A stretch of 64,000 bases of DNA, taken from the NCBI GenBank assembly GCA_050303435.1, contig JBNLBT010000005.1:12975-76974 (forward strand), given 5' to 3'. Of the stretch, positions 53,899 through 62,595 are shown one piece after another (within the stretch, counting starts at the first letter, position 1; every line of letters begins with the position of its first letter). This stretch comes from JBNLBT01 sp050303435. Lineage in GTDB: Bacteria > Pseudomonadota > Gammaproteobacteria > Xanthomonadales > Marinicellaceae. Under the pieces are notes generated by a model that worked only from the letters and a program-made list of their open reading frames with translations, was not told where the DNA came from and made no database searches. The position numbers were made by a program, and so were the translations under genes.

Positions 53899-54298
53899 AC
53901 CAACCTCCCTCAAAGCCTGACTTGAGTTCGATTAAATAAACCCCTTTTTAATTGCCCATTTCCCCATGGTCAATACCAGTAAATCATTTTTCCAGCCATT
54001 TGCAAAGGGGTTTCACGCGTGCACGGATCAAGAACCCCGGGATTGTCGATATTTCTTCATTGCCGCGCTGAATGCGGTCAGATATTCAAAATATTGTCAG
54101 TCCCGCTTTTTGCCGCAAAGATAGCCCTGGCCTGCGTAACTTTTCCAGCGCACACACGTTCTCAATGAAACACCATGGCCATGAAAACAGGCGCAGACTT
54201 GAATTTTCACGCCGGACTGTGGTCCATGAATTGATCGGGTCGCGATGTTGAGGCATTGTGCGGCCTTTGAGTGGCACCCAAAAAAGGCGGAAAACACC
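53899..54298. other. Intergenic region between divergent genes, no gene seen
   Basis: About 400 bases, AT-richer near 53930-53990 and 54070-54105. Open frames here are short and unconvincing. It should hold the promoters of both the DUF11 gene and the DUF4407 gene, but no strong boxes were found. Confidence 0.5.
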
Positions 54299-55744
54299 AT
54301 GTCCAAGCAGCACGAAAGCAATTCACGTTTCTTTAAATTCATCGGCTTTCTGTCGCTGACAGACACCGAAGTCCTGAATCAGTGCGGACGCTACGACCGC
54401 ATGCTGGCTTATGCCATGGTGTTCAGGCAACTGGTCACATTCATCTTCACCTTCCTGTTGTTCACCTACGGCGTGTCGCTGTTTCTGTCCATGCCGGCGG
54501 CCATTGTGTCCGGTCTGATCTTTGCCCTGACGCTGTTCTTTCTTGATCAGGCCATCATCGGATCCGACTGGGCGCTGAGAAATCCGTTCAAAGGCGGGCT
54601 GCCGTTGCGCAGCCTGGTGGGTTTGCTGCCGCGCATTGCCTATTCACTGATCATTGCCATCGGCCTGGCCACGCTGGCAGAAATTTCCCTGCAAAGCACC
54701 GCCATTGATGAACAGATTCAAAAAGAGACCAATGAAAACAACCGCGAATATTTTAACCGGCTGGCCGCGCATGAAGCTGAGTTGAACAGTGGCATCGCCG
54801 TCACCCGCACCCGCATTGAGGACATCCAGGATCGCATCAAGTCCCTGCGCACACAACAAAACATCTATCGCGACACCGAACAGGTCTACGATGAACAGAC
54901 CTTAAGCAACAGCATCGGCAATCAGCAAAACAATCTGGCGGAACTGGAAAAAGCCCGTCAAACCGTGGTTGCAGAAATCGCCAGCCTCAATGAACGGCTG
55001 GTGAAAGCCCGCGCAGACTACGCGTTCTGGTTCAATGAAGCCCTGCTGGAACGCACCGGTCAGGACGGACGCGCACCCACTGAAGGCCCCAAGTACAAAC
55101 GCGCGGTGGCCACCTACACCGACATTGAGCAACAGATTGGACTCATTGAGGCAAGCATAGAAGCGGCCAAAACCTCGCTGTTGCAGGCCAACGCCGACAT
55201 CGATGAGATGACCGACCAGATGAATACATTGCAACAGAAAAAGAATCTGCTGGCGGAAAAACGCGGACAATTCAGTGAGAACGATTTGACGCTGACTGAA
55301 TTGCAGAACAGCTTGAGTGAATCCGAACAGACGCTGGCCCTGCAGATTGAACAAAAACAGCAAAAAATGGACGCCCACCGCGAAAAACTGGTGCGCGATG
55401 GGCTGTTTTTTGATCCCGGCAACGGCCTGTTGCGCCGCTATCTGGGTTTGCAAAGCATCCACAACGATCCGGTGTATGGGCCCACCGCGGTGTTGTTCAG
55501 TCACATGTTGAAAATATTTTTCATCGCCATCGAATTGATGCCGGTCATCATCAAATTGTTTTTCAGCCCCTTCAGTTTTTATGGATTGCGCATGTACCGA
55601 CGCATGGAAGTGGCTCTGCTGCAGGAGCGCATGCTGCTGGAACAGGCGCAGAAACACCACCGCGACAAACACGCGCGTCTGTTGACCGATGCCAGTGAAA
55701 ACACCGAATCGGACGATTTCAACAACGGCCGATTGCCTGTTTGA
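54299..55744 (+). CDS. DUF4407-family membrane protein with long coiled coil
   Basis: The protein has 481 residues from ATG MSKQHESNSR with GGCGGAA upstream. The start 'FFKFIGFLSLTDTEVLNQCGRYDRM' with three membrane segments (about 44-62, 64-84, 108-128) fits DUF4407. A coiled-coil region of about 250 residues (135-385) rich in E, Q and K follows, then a fourth hydrophobic segment (about 398-425) and a charged tail. The layout resembles a membrane-anchored spacer or scaffold. No enzymatic motif is seen. In other genomes DUF4407 genes occur in accessory regions, as here. Confidence 0.82.
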   Translation: MSKQHESNSRFFKFIGFLSLTDTEVLNQCGRYDRMLAYAMVFRQLVTFIFTFLLFTYGVSLFLSMPAAIVSGLIFALTLFFLDQAIIGSDWALRNPFKGGLPLRSLVGLLPRIAYSLIIAIGLATLAEISLQSTAIDEQIQKETNENNREYFNRLAAHEAELNSGIAVTRTRIEDIQDRIKSLRTQQNIYRDTEQVYDEQTLSNSIGNQQNNLAELEKARQTVVAEIASLNERLVKARADYAFWFNEALLERTGQDGRAPTEGPKYKRAVATYTDIEQQIGLIEASIEAAKTSLLQANADIDEMTDQMNTLQQKKNLLAEKRGQFSENDLTLTELQNSLSESEQTLALQIEQKQQKMDAHREKLVRDGLFFDPGNGLLRRYLGLQSIHNDPVYGPTAVLFSHMLKIFFIAIELMPVIIKLFFSPFSFYGLRMYRRMEVALLQERMLLEQAQKHHRDKHARLLTDASENTESDDFNNGRLPV

Positions 55745-56122
55745 AATCATCCGGAGTCGGTGAGAAATGAGAAACCCGGTGGCGCGCCGAGATATGAAAC
55801 GCGACACCGGGGTGTGCATGCAGGTGATTCCGTTATCTGACCACCCCCCCGATGGCCACCCTGACATGTGTTCAGATGCTGAGCTTGGCAGAAGTAACTT
55901 TCAGGTTCAGAGGTATTTGGGGCCTCTGCTTCTCCGCACCCGAGTCCTTAAAACTGGATCATCTTGTCTGCAACAATCGCAAGAACAGAAAACAAACTTT
56001 GATTAATATACAGTTAAGATACACATATAATACATATATGATACATGTTGTGCAACACTTTTTTTCATTTTTATGCTAAAATTTCATTCAAAGCACACCC
56101 AGATAAGCAACCAATCACCTCC
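55745..56122. other. AT-rich intergenic region upstream of the recombinase-like gene
   Basis: The right half (about 55980-56110) is much richer in A and T than the surroundings and has iterated 'ATACA/TATATG' words. A possible promoter is TTAAGA (56014-56019) with TATGAT (56037-56042) 17 bases on. Small frames here do not look like real proteins. The base-composition shift suggests imported DNA. Confidence 0.5.
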
Positions 56123-56728
56123 ATGCGCATCGGATACGCCCGACATTTTCAACCCGTCAACGCCACGCCCCAACCGTCTCCGGCGCTTAAACTGGAGGCC
56201 GCCGGTGTTGCACCCGAACACATTCATCAAGACATCATCACCAACAGCCAGACGCCGCAACGCGCGCTGAATGAATGCATCGCGCAGTTGAGCGGTGGCG
56301 ACACGCTGGTGATCACCCGACTCGATCAGCTGGGTAAAGACATGTACCAATTGATCACCCTGATGAAAAGTCTGCGCCAGCGTGGCGTCGACTTGCAGGT
56401 GCTGGAAGGCGAGGGCGCCAAAATCGACATCAGCAAGAAAGACGGGGAATTGATGTTGGATGTGTTTTCCGCGCTGGGCGAATATGAACGCGTCAGCGAA
56501 CGCAAGTCAAACACGACTCAACGCAGCCGGGGTCGCCGCGGCGGGCGCAAATTTGCATTGAACAAAGAACAGATCAAAAAAGCCGCGCGCAGCATGGCCA
56601 ATCCCAACACGGTGGTCAGCGATTTGTGTCGGGAGCTGGGTGTGACCCGGGCCACCTTGTACCGCTACGTCGGTCCCAATGGAGAATTGCGCACCTACGC
56701 GCAGAAAGTTTTGCAAAAAGCGCGCTGA
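56123..56728 (+). CDS. Serine recombinase-like protein lacking the catalytic serine and arginines
   Basis: The protein has 201 residues from ATG MRIGYARHFQ. The resolvase/invertase fold is clear: 'GYAR' at the start, 'DTLVITRLDQLGKDMYQLI', 'ALGEYERVSERKSN' and 'GRRGGRKFAL', then a C-terminal helix-turn-helix 'VSDLCRELGVTRATLYRYV'. Yet the catalytic Ser of YARVST is Phe9 here. The two active-site Args of LDRLGR are Gln69 and Lys72. It should bind DNA but not cut it. A regulatory role or recent decay are both possible. The AT-rich leader suggests transfer. Confidence 0.85.
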   Translation: MRIGYARHFQPVNATPQPSPALKLEAAGVAPEHIHQDIITNSQTPQRALNECIAQLSGGDTLVITRLDQLGKDMYQLITLMKSLRQRGVDLQVLEGEGAKIDISKKDGELMLDVFSALGEYERVSERKSNTTQRSRGRRGGRKFALNKEQIKKAARSMANPNTVVSDLCRELGVTRATLYRYVGPNGELRTYAQKVLQKAR

Positions 56729-56735
56729 AAAACAC

Positions 56736-57263
56736 TCACAGCAAGCGCTCTGACAATTTCAGTTGCCAGTAACCCACGTCAATCCAGCGATCAAATTTTT
56801 TCCCAACCTGATTGAATCTGCCCACCGCAGTGAAGCCGAACTTTTCGTGCAATGCGACGCTCGCTTCGTTGGGCAGTGAAATGCCGGCGATCAACAGATG
56901 CACACCGGCCGATTCAAGCCGGTCAAACAGGGCGCTGTACAACTGCCGACCCAGGCCGCGTCGTTGACAGGCCGGGTCAATGTAGATGCTGACTTCGGCG
57001 GTGTGCCGATAAGCGGAGCGATTTTTCCATTCACAGGCGTAGGCGAATCCGGCCACCCGGCCGTCCTGCTCGGCCACCAGCCAAGGGTATCGGGCGCTGA
57101 CGGCGCTGATGCGGTCGGCGTAATCCAAAGGATCGGCCGGCGTCTCTTCAAACGTGACCACGGTGTTTCTCACGTGCTCATTGTATATGCCCACAAGCGC
57201 CTGGGCATCGGCCCTGCACACGTCTCTGATCACGGCGGCATCCAAAAATATTTCAGGCGGCAT
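56736..57263 (-). CDS. GNAT N-acetyltransferase (phosphinothricin-acetyltransferase-like)
   Basis: The protein has 175 residues. 'IRDVCRADAQALVGIYNEHVRNTVVTFEE' at the start and 'VSIYIDPACQRRGLGRQLY' (acetyl-CoA loop QRRGLG) are close to the Pat/Bar/MnaT subgroup. 'NEASVALHEKFGFTAVG' is the conserved C-terminal part. Such enzymes acetylate methionine sulfone, phosphinothricin or related amino compounds. The true substrate is unknown. It converges on the recombinase-like gene with a 7-base gap. Confidence 0.88.
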   Translation of the reverse strand: MPPEIFLDAAVIRDVCRADAQALVGIYNEHVRNTVVTFEETPADPLDYADRISAVSARYPWLVAEQDGRVAGFAYACEWKNRSAYRHTAEVSIYIDPACQRRGLGRQLYSALFDRLESAGVHLLIAGISLPNEASVALHEKFGFTAVGRFNQVGKKFDRWIDVGYWQLKLSERLL

Positions 57264-57369
57264 TTTAACTCACATCCCCTCGGCTTGATAAGCGCGTTGT
57301 CAGACGATGGAAAGAACGTCAGGAATGCGGCCACACGGCCGGGGATTCCGGGTCAACGGCGTGGCCTGT

Positions 57370-58011
57370 TCAGCGCGAATTGGGCAGAATGCCCTGTTCA
57401 ATCAGAAAGCGGTTCATGTGCCGGTAGATTAAACCCAGTCGATCCGCCAGTTGATTGGCAATCGATTGCATCAACACCTCGCCCTGGCACACGTGCAAAC
57501 CCATGGATTGCAGGGTTTCTTCCAGCAAAACACCCAGTTTCAACGGGCTGCAAGGACTGCTGTCCGTATCCAGCACATAGCCTTGATTGATCACCGACAA
57601 TCGCTTGTTGAGTATGCGCACATGTCTGGCGTGCCGTGCCCCGGCGTTTTTGACGAACAACTGCAGATTAAAATCGTCCACTGAAACACATCCCCGATGT
57701 GGCACCAGCCGTAAATGACCGTCGTTGAGCAATTCCTGAAATTCACGCGTGATGCGGCTGCGCAATTGATTGTTGAACAAGGTTTTTTCATTGTCAATCA
57801 AATGCATGCAATCGCTCAACGGCAAGTTCAGCCGTTGCGAAAGCGCCTGTGCATCGATGCCGCGGAAGGCGGCTTCAATGATGTTTTCCATGGCAGAGAT
57901 CAGCATCGATTGCAACTCATCCACCAAATAGATCGCTTGCATGAAACCGTCGTTCTGAATGTCAATTTTGAACGCCGATTGCGATGTTCTGAACACGATC
58001 AATTCCCCCAT
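57370..58011 (-). CDS. Short DUF1631-like protein
   Basis: The protein has 213 residues with GGATAGAA before the ATG. The part 'SPCSPLKLGVLLEETLQSMGL', 'ANQLADRLGLIYRHMNRFLIEQGILP' resembles the beginning of DUF1631 proteins (normally 600-800 residues), including the 'Y..lN..L...G.LP' pattern. The middle and C-terminal parts of that family are missing, so this is a naturally short relative or a remnant. The N-terminal part (about 1-60) is helical. No function is known. It ends about 106 bases from the GNAT gene. Confidence 0.6.
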   Translation of the reverse strand: MGELIVFRTSQSAFKIDIQNDGFMQAIYLVDELQSMLISAMENIIEAAFRGIDAQALSQRLNLPLSDCMHLIDNEKTLFNNQLRSRITREFQELLNDGHLRLVPHRGCVSVDDFNLQLFVKNAGARHARHVRILNKRLSVINQGYVLDTDSSPCSPLKLGVLLEETLQSMGLHVCQGEVLMQSIANQLADRLGLIYRHMNRFLIEQGILPNSR

Positions 58012-58185
58012 TGTTCTATCCAGTTATTTCTATAGCATCTCATGATAACCACTTTCAAAGCGCACACGCTGTGTAAATTTGCACACAAAACCAGTCTGCG
58101 AGGGCGCTTGAGTGCCGCTGTGTTTTTACCGTTCAAAAAAGCTACAATGACAGCCGCTGGTTGACACCGTCTTGAATGCGCGCAC

Positions 58186-60135
58186 ATGAATCCTTTGACC
58201 TTGACTCAATGTGAACCGCCCGAACTGACCTGGGCGGCCGATGCACGGCCACTGTCCTCCGCTTTCAACGACATCTATTTCAATCAAGCCGACCCTGAAG
58301 CCGAAAGCCGTCACGTGTTTATCAATGGCAACGATTTACCGGCTCGCTGGCATGGGCAGCGGCGCTTTTGCATCGCCGAGTGTGGTTTTGGCAGCGGACT
58401 GAACGCCCTGTTGAGCTGGGATCTGTGGCGACGCACCCGGCACAGCGGTCAACAACTGGATTACATCGGTTTGGAAAAACACCCCTTCAGCGTCGATCAA
58501 TTGCAGCGCGCGCTGCGTCCGTTCACCGCACTGCAGCCGCTGGCACAGCGCCTGATTGAGGCCTGGCCGATGCCGATCTGTGGCCACCATTTGATTCTTT
58601 CAGTGCCGCAAGACGGCTTCAATTTACACCTGATGTTTGGTGATGCCACAGCCTGCCTGCAACAGGCAGTGATGTGTGTGGATGCCTGGTATCTCGACGG
58701 CTTTGCCCCGCGGCGCAATCCGCAGATGTGGAGCGATGCACTGTTCACTGAAATGGCGCGCCTGTCGACTGCGCAGGCCACGGTGGCCACCTTCACGGCC
58801 GCCGCCGCGGTGCAGCGCGGATTGATGGCCACCGGATTTACCGTGCACAAACAACCGGGCTACGGGCGCAAGCGTGAAATGATCACCGCCCGTTACTCAG
58901 GCCAGCCAGCGCCGTTGTCTTTGCACCGCAGCGATCAATGCCAATGGGCCGCCTGGCCCGATCACAGCACCGCAGCGGTCCGCCGTGCGGTCATCGTTGG
59001 CGGCGGCATTGGCGGATTGTCTTTGGCCCGCGCGCTGCGCCGTCGGGGTATCGCCGGCACCGTCATCGATGTGCACAGCCGTGCGTTACAGGGCGCTTCC
59101 GGCAACCCGCAGGCCATCGTCATGCCGGCGTTGACCGCTGCCACATCGCCCACGGCGCTGTTCCATCTGCGCGCGTTCCTGCACGCCCTGCGCCAGTACC
59201 CGGCCACATGCCATCATCGCTGCGGTGTGCTGGATGTGCGCAGCGACGCCGACGCGCGCGCCTGGCAACAACACCTGTTGGCACTGGGCTTGCCAGAGGA
59301 CTTGCTGCGCAACCACAACGGCCAATTGCTGTACCCGCACGCCGGCTGGATTGACACCGCGGCACTGGCCGATGCGTGGACCCCGTGTGTGGATGAATGG
59401 CTTTCGGCGCGGGTCGAGTCCTTGCAGCAGCACGCCGCCGGTTGGCGATGTCTGGACGGCAATGGACGTGTCTTGGCCGAGGGCGATGTGCTGATCCTGG
59501 CCGCCGGCATACACACGCTGCAATGGCCCCAAAGTGCCGCTTTGCCGTTGCGCGCACGGCTGGGGCACACGGCCTTGTGTCGCGCTGCGGAGGCTGAGGC
59601 CGTGCAACGCCCAGTGCTGCTGGACAACGGTCATCTGCTGCCGCCGCACCGGGGGCTGATCAGTGTCGGCAGCAGCCACACACACCTGCCGCGTTCGCGC
59701 TGGTTTGACGCGCCCGCAGAAGACCCGGCCATCGCCACCGAGATTGCGAGACGCTGGGATCGGCATGTGCAAGCCGGCCTCATCCAACCGTTGCAGGCGG
59801 TGACATCCCGTGCCGGCGTGCGCGCCACGGCACCGGATCACCTGCCGCTGTGTGGCCCCGTGGTGGACGCCGGGCATTTCTGTGCTGCGCACGCGGAATT
59901 GCATCACGGCCGCCATTGGCAACATTTCGAGCCGGCGCAGGCCATACCCGGCCTGTTTGTCCTCAGCGGACTGGGTTCACGCGGATACTCAACCGCCCCG
60001 CTGCTGGCCGATCTGTTGGCTTCCGCGATCGCCGCTGCGCCTTTGCCAATCGAGCGACAATTGGGTAAGATACTGCATCCCAATCGATTTTTATACCGCC
60101 GCATGAAACAGCCGGCGGAGCGCCGCGATGACTGA
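58186..60135 (+). CDS. mnmC: Bifunctional tRNA (mnm5s2U34) methyltransferase/oxidase MnmC
   Basis: The protein has 649 residues. The methyltransferase half has 'CIAECGFGSGLNALL' for SAM binding and 'DAWYLDGFAPRRNPQMW', the MnmC signature. The oxidase half begins with an FAD dinucleotide motif 'AVIVGGGIGGLSLARAL' and ends 'VLSGLGSRGYSTAPLLADLLAS'. MnmC converts cmnm5s2U34 to mnm5s2U34 in tRNA wobble positions. Its end overlaps the next gene by eight bases. Confidence 0.95.
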   Translation: MNPLTLTQCEPPELTWAADARPLSSAFNDIYFNQADPEAESRHVFINGNDLPARWHGQRRFCIAECGFGSGLNALLSWDLWRRTRHSGQQLDYIGLEKHPFSVDQLQRALRPFTALQPLAQRLIEAWPMPICGHHLILSVPQDGFNLHLMFGDATACLQQAVMCVDAWYLDGFAPRRNPQMWSDALFTEMARLSTAQATVATFTAAAAVQRGLMATGFTVHKQPGYGRKREMITARYSGQPAPLSLHRSDQCQWAAWPDHSTAAVRRAVIVGGGIGGLSLARALRRRGIAGTVIDVHSRALQGASGNPQAIVMPALTAATSPTALFHLRAFLHALRQYPATCHHRCGVLDVRSDADARAWQQHLLALGLPEDLLRNHNGQLLYPHAGWIDTAALADAWTPCVDEWLSARVESLQQHAAGWRCLDGNGRVLAEGDVLILAAGIHTLQWPQSAALPLRARLGHTALCRAAEAEAVQRPVLLDNGHLLPPHRGLISVGSSHTHLPRSRWFDAPAEDPAIATEIARRWDRHVQAGLIQPLQAVTSRAGVRATAPDHLPLCGPVVDAGHFCAAHAELHHGRHWQHFEPAQAIPGLFVLSGLGSRGYSTAPLLADLLASAIAAAPLPIERQLGKILHPNRFLYRRMKQPAERRDD

Positions 60136-60883
60136 ATCCAGCCCTTTCAAGGACCATTTTTCCACCCAATCCGATGCCTACAGCCAGTACCGCCCGGATT
60201 ACCCCGAAACCTTGTTCGCCTTACTGGCGGCCAACACACCGGCGCATGAGCTGGCCTGGGACTGCGCCACCGGCAACGGTCAGGCCGCGGTTGAACTGAC
60301 CCAGTATTTCTCTCAGGTGGTGGCCACCGATGCATCGCAACGCCAAATTGACAAAGCCATGATCTACCCGCGCATTGAATACCGGGTGGCGCCCGCGGAA
60401 AAGGCCCCGCTGGCCGACCACAGCGTGGATCTGATCACCGTGGCCCAGGCCCTGCACTGGTTCGATTTCGATGGGTTTTTCAATGAAGTCAAACGCGTGC
60501 TCAAAGCCGACGGGATTCTGGCGGTGTGGCTGTACGGCCTGCACCGCATCAACGCGGCCATTGATGCGGTGGTGGACCGCTACTATCACGACATCACCGG
60601 CCCGTATTGGCCGCCGGAACGCGCGCACATCGAAAACGGCTACGCCGACATCGAATTTCCGTTTCAGGAAGCCCGCGTGCCCGCTTTTGAAATGCGCAAG
60701 CAATGGTCGCTTGATCACTTGCTGGGTTATCTGGGCACCTGGTCGGCGACCCAGCGTTGCCTGGCCGATACCGGCGAAGATCCGCGCGAACAGATCGTCG
60801 AGGATTTAAAGGCCGCCTGGGGCGATGCCAGTCAGACCCGCACCGTGCACTGGCCCATCACTTTGCGGGTGTTTCGCCCATGA
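60128..60883 (+). CDS. Class I SAM-dependent methyltransferase
   Basis: The protein has 251 residues. Motif I is 'AWDCATGNGQAAVEL', followed by 'VVATDASQRQIDKA', 'RVAPAEKAPLADHSVDLITVAQALHWFD' and 'VLKADGILAVW'. This pattern is that of Methyltransf_11 proteins related to trans-aconitate methyltransferase and to the yeast TMT1 group. The substrate is unknown. It overlaps mnmC by eight bases and the LOG gene by four (ATGA). Confidence 0.9.
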   Translation: MTESSPFKDHFSTQSDAYSQYRPDYPETLFALLAANTPAHELAWDCATGNGQAAVELTQYFSQVVATDASQRQIDKAMIYPRIEYRVAPAEKAPLADHSVDLITVAQALHWFDFDGFFNEVKRVLKADGILAVWLYGLHRINAAIDAVVDRYYHDITGPYWPPERAHIENGYADIEFPFQEARVPAFEMRKQWSLDHLLGYLGTWSATQRCLADTGEDPREQIVEDLKAAWGDASQTRTVHWPITLRVFRP

Positions 60884-61458
60884 ACTTTGAAAAACTGGCG
60901 GTGTACTGCTCATCCAGCAACGTCATTGATGAAAGTTACTTCCAGGCCGCGCGCGCGCTGGGTCGCCACATGGCGCAAAACCGCTGGCAACTGGTGTACG
61001 GTGGCGGCATGATCGGACTGATGGGCGAAGTGGCCAAAACCGTCAAGGCGCACAGCGGACGCACCATCGGCGTCACGCCAGAAGCCCTGCACATCGACGG
61101 CGTGGTCAACACCATCGACGATGAATTGATCGTCACCCGCGACATGCACGAACGCAAAGCCACCATGATCGCCCTGGCCGATGGATTTGTTGGCATGCCC
61201 GGTGGATTTGGCACACTGGAAGAAATGCTCGAGGTGATGACATTAAAACAACTGGGCTACCATGAAAAGCCCATCGTTTTTCTTAACATCAATGGCTATT
61301 ACGACCGCCTGCTGGCCATGTTTGAAACCATCTACACTGAACAATTTGCCAAAGACGCGTATCGCTGTCTTTATCATGTGGCCGCTTCTGTGGACGATCT
61401 GCTGCAGTATTTACACAACTATCGGCCGCCTCAGCTGCCGGCCAAGTGGTTCATCTGA
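60880..61458 (+). CDS. LOG-family nucleotide phosphoribohydrolase
   Basis: The protein has 192 residues from ATG MNFEKLAVYCSSS, overlapping the methyltransferase stop (ATGA). The diagnostic motif PGGFGTLEE is present, with 'LVYGGGMIGLMGEVA' and 'DMHERKATM'. This is the 'lonely guy' family (TIGR00730). It cleaves nucleoside 5'-monophosphates to base and ribose-5-phosphate; a cytokinin role is not implied in this organism. It is the third gene of the mnmC operon. Confidence 0.94.
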   Translation: MNFEKLAVYCSSSNVIDESYFQAARALGRHMAQNRWQLVYGGGMIGLMGEVAKTVKAHSGRTIGVTPEALHIDGVVNTIDDELIVTRDMHERKATMIALADGFVGMPGGFGTLEEMLEVMTLKQLGYHEKPIVFLNINGYYDRLLAMFETIYTEQFAKDAYRCLYHVAASVDDLLQYLHNYRPPQLPAKWFI

Positions 61459-61470
61459 AGGCGTTCGATT

Positions 61471-61674
61471 TCAGGCGTCAATGTCGGGAATCAACATGTC
61501 TTCCAGACAACGGATGTAGTCTTTGAGCCGGAGTTTTCTTTTTTTCAAGCGCTTGACGCGCAACTCATCCGGGGTGCGGGTTTCCACCAACATGTGAATG
61601 ACCTCATCCAGATCGCGGTGTTCAGTGCGCAATTCTTGCAACTTTCGCAGGATGTCGGATTGGCTGAGTGTCAT
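61471..61674 (-). CDS. YdcH-like small helical protein (DUF465)
   Basis: The protein has 67 residues, MTLSQSDILRKLQELRTEHR to ILRC-type helix and the end IPDIDA. 'EHRDLDEVIHML' and 'RVKRLKKRKLRLKD' match the DUF465 helical hairpin seen in YdcH. The function is unknown. It lies between the LOG gene (convergent) and ttcA (divergent). Confidence 0.9.
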   Translation of the reverse strand: MTLSQSDILRKLQELRTEHRDLDEVIHMLVETRTPDELRVKRLKKRKLRLKDYIRCLEDMLIPDIDA

Positions 61675-61717
61675 TATCCGCTTACAATATACCAGCCCTG
61701 TTAAAATTACAATCGCA

Positions 61718-62539
61718 ATGAATAAACAACGCTACGAAGCGGGCAAACTGCAGCAAAAACTGCGCCGGGAAACGGCCAATGCAATCACCGACTTCAACAT
61801 GATTGAGGCCGGTGACCGGGTGATGGTGTGCCTGTCCGGCGGCAAGGATTCATACACCCTGCTGACGCTGTTGCGTGCCTTGCAAAAACGCGCACCGATT
61901 CATTTCGATCTGATTGCAGTCAACCTGGACCAGAAACAGCCGGGCTTCCCTGAACACGTGCTGCCGGATTACCTTGATGGGCTGGGACTGGAGTATCACA
62001 TCATCGAAGAGGACACCTATTCGATCGTCAAGGACAAGGTGCCGGAAGGCAAAACAACCTGTGGCCTGTGTTCACGTCTCCGGCGCGGCATCCTGTACCG
62101 TTTTGCGCGCGAACACCGCATCGATAAAATTGCCCTGGGACACCACCGCGACGACGCCATGGAAACGCTGTTTTTGAATCTGTTTTTTGGCGGGGTGATG
62201 AAAACCATGCCGGCCAAACTGCTCAGCGACGACGGCGAAAACATGGTGATCCGGCCACTGATCCGTTGCCGGGAAAAAGACATTGAGCGCTTCGCCGCCG
62301 CACAAAACTATCCGATCATTCCGTGCAATCTGTGCGGTTCACAGGACCATCTGCAGCGTCAGGCCATCAAACACATGCTGCGAGACTGGGAACGCATTCA
62401 TCCGCGCCGCATCGAAAGCATTGCCAAGGCCATGGCCCACGTGGTGCCATCGCACATGCTGGATCAAACGCTGTTTGATTTCACCGCATTGAAAAAATCA
62501 CCCGACATGCCCTTGGCGCCCCTGCGCAAACAGTCCTGA
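61718..62539 (+). CDS. ttcA: tRNA 2-thiocytidine synthetase TtcA
   Basis: The protein has 273 residues from ATG MNKQRYEAGKLQQ. The PP-loop is SGGKDS (40-45). The cluster cysteines C115 and C118 (CGLC) and C203 (PCNLC) match the [4Fe-4S] ligands of E. coli TtcA. The enzyme thiolates cytidine 32 of several tRNAs with ATP. Length and motifs are complete. It is followed by a hairpin and by the convergent repeat protein. Confidence 0.96.
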   Translation: MNKQRYEAGKLQQKLRRETANAITDFNMIEAGDRVMVCLSGGKDSYTLLTLLRALQKRAPIHFDLIAVNLDQKQPGFPEHVLPDYLDGLGLEYHIIEEDTYSIVKDKVPEGKTTCGLCSRLRRGILYRFAREHRIDKIALGHHRDDAMETLFLNLFFGGVMKTMPAKLLSDDGENMVIRPLIRCREKDIERFAAAQNYPIIPCNLCGSQDHLQRQAIKHMLRDWERIHPRRIESIAKAMAHVVPSHMLDQTLFDFTALKKSPDMPLAPLRKQS

Positions 62540-62561
62540 CCCGCCAGACTCCTGAATGGAT

Positions 62562-62590
62562 GCCCCGTGCACAGTGCCTGCGCACGGGGC
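62562..62590. terminator. Hairpin between ttcA and the convergent repeat-protein gene
   Basis: GCCCCGTGC and GCACGGGGC form a perfect 9-bp stem with an 11-base loop. No T-run follows on either side, so it is a transcript end structure rather than a clear intrinsic terminator. Confidence 0.5.
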
Positions 62591-62595
62591 CAGTC

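Noticed and set aside
54100..54170. A GCCGCAAAG...GGCC stretch that recalls a c-di-GMP (GEMM) riboswitch
   Set aside because: The AAACC block, the tetraloop and the second conserved stem are missing, and the position relative to either gene start is poor.
56014..56045. AT-rich iterated words as a possible recombination (res/att) site
   Set aside because: No clear inverted half-sites of recombinase type were found, and the neighbouring protein appears catalytically dead, so only a promoter-like reading is kept.
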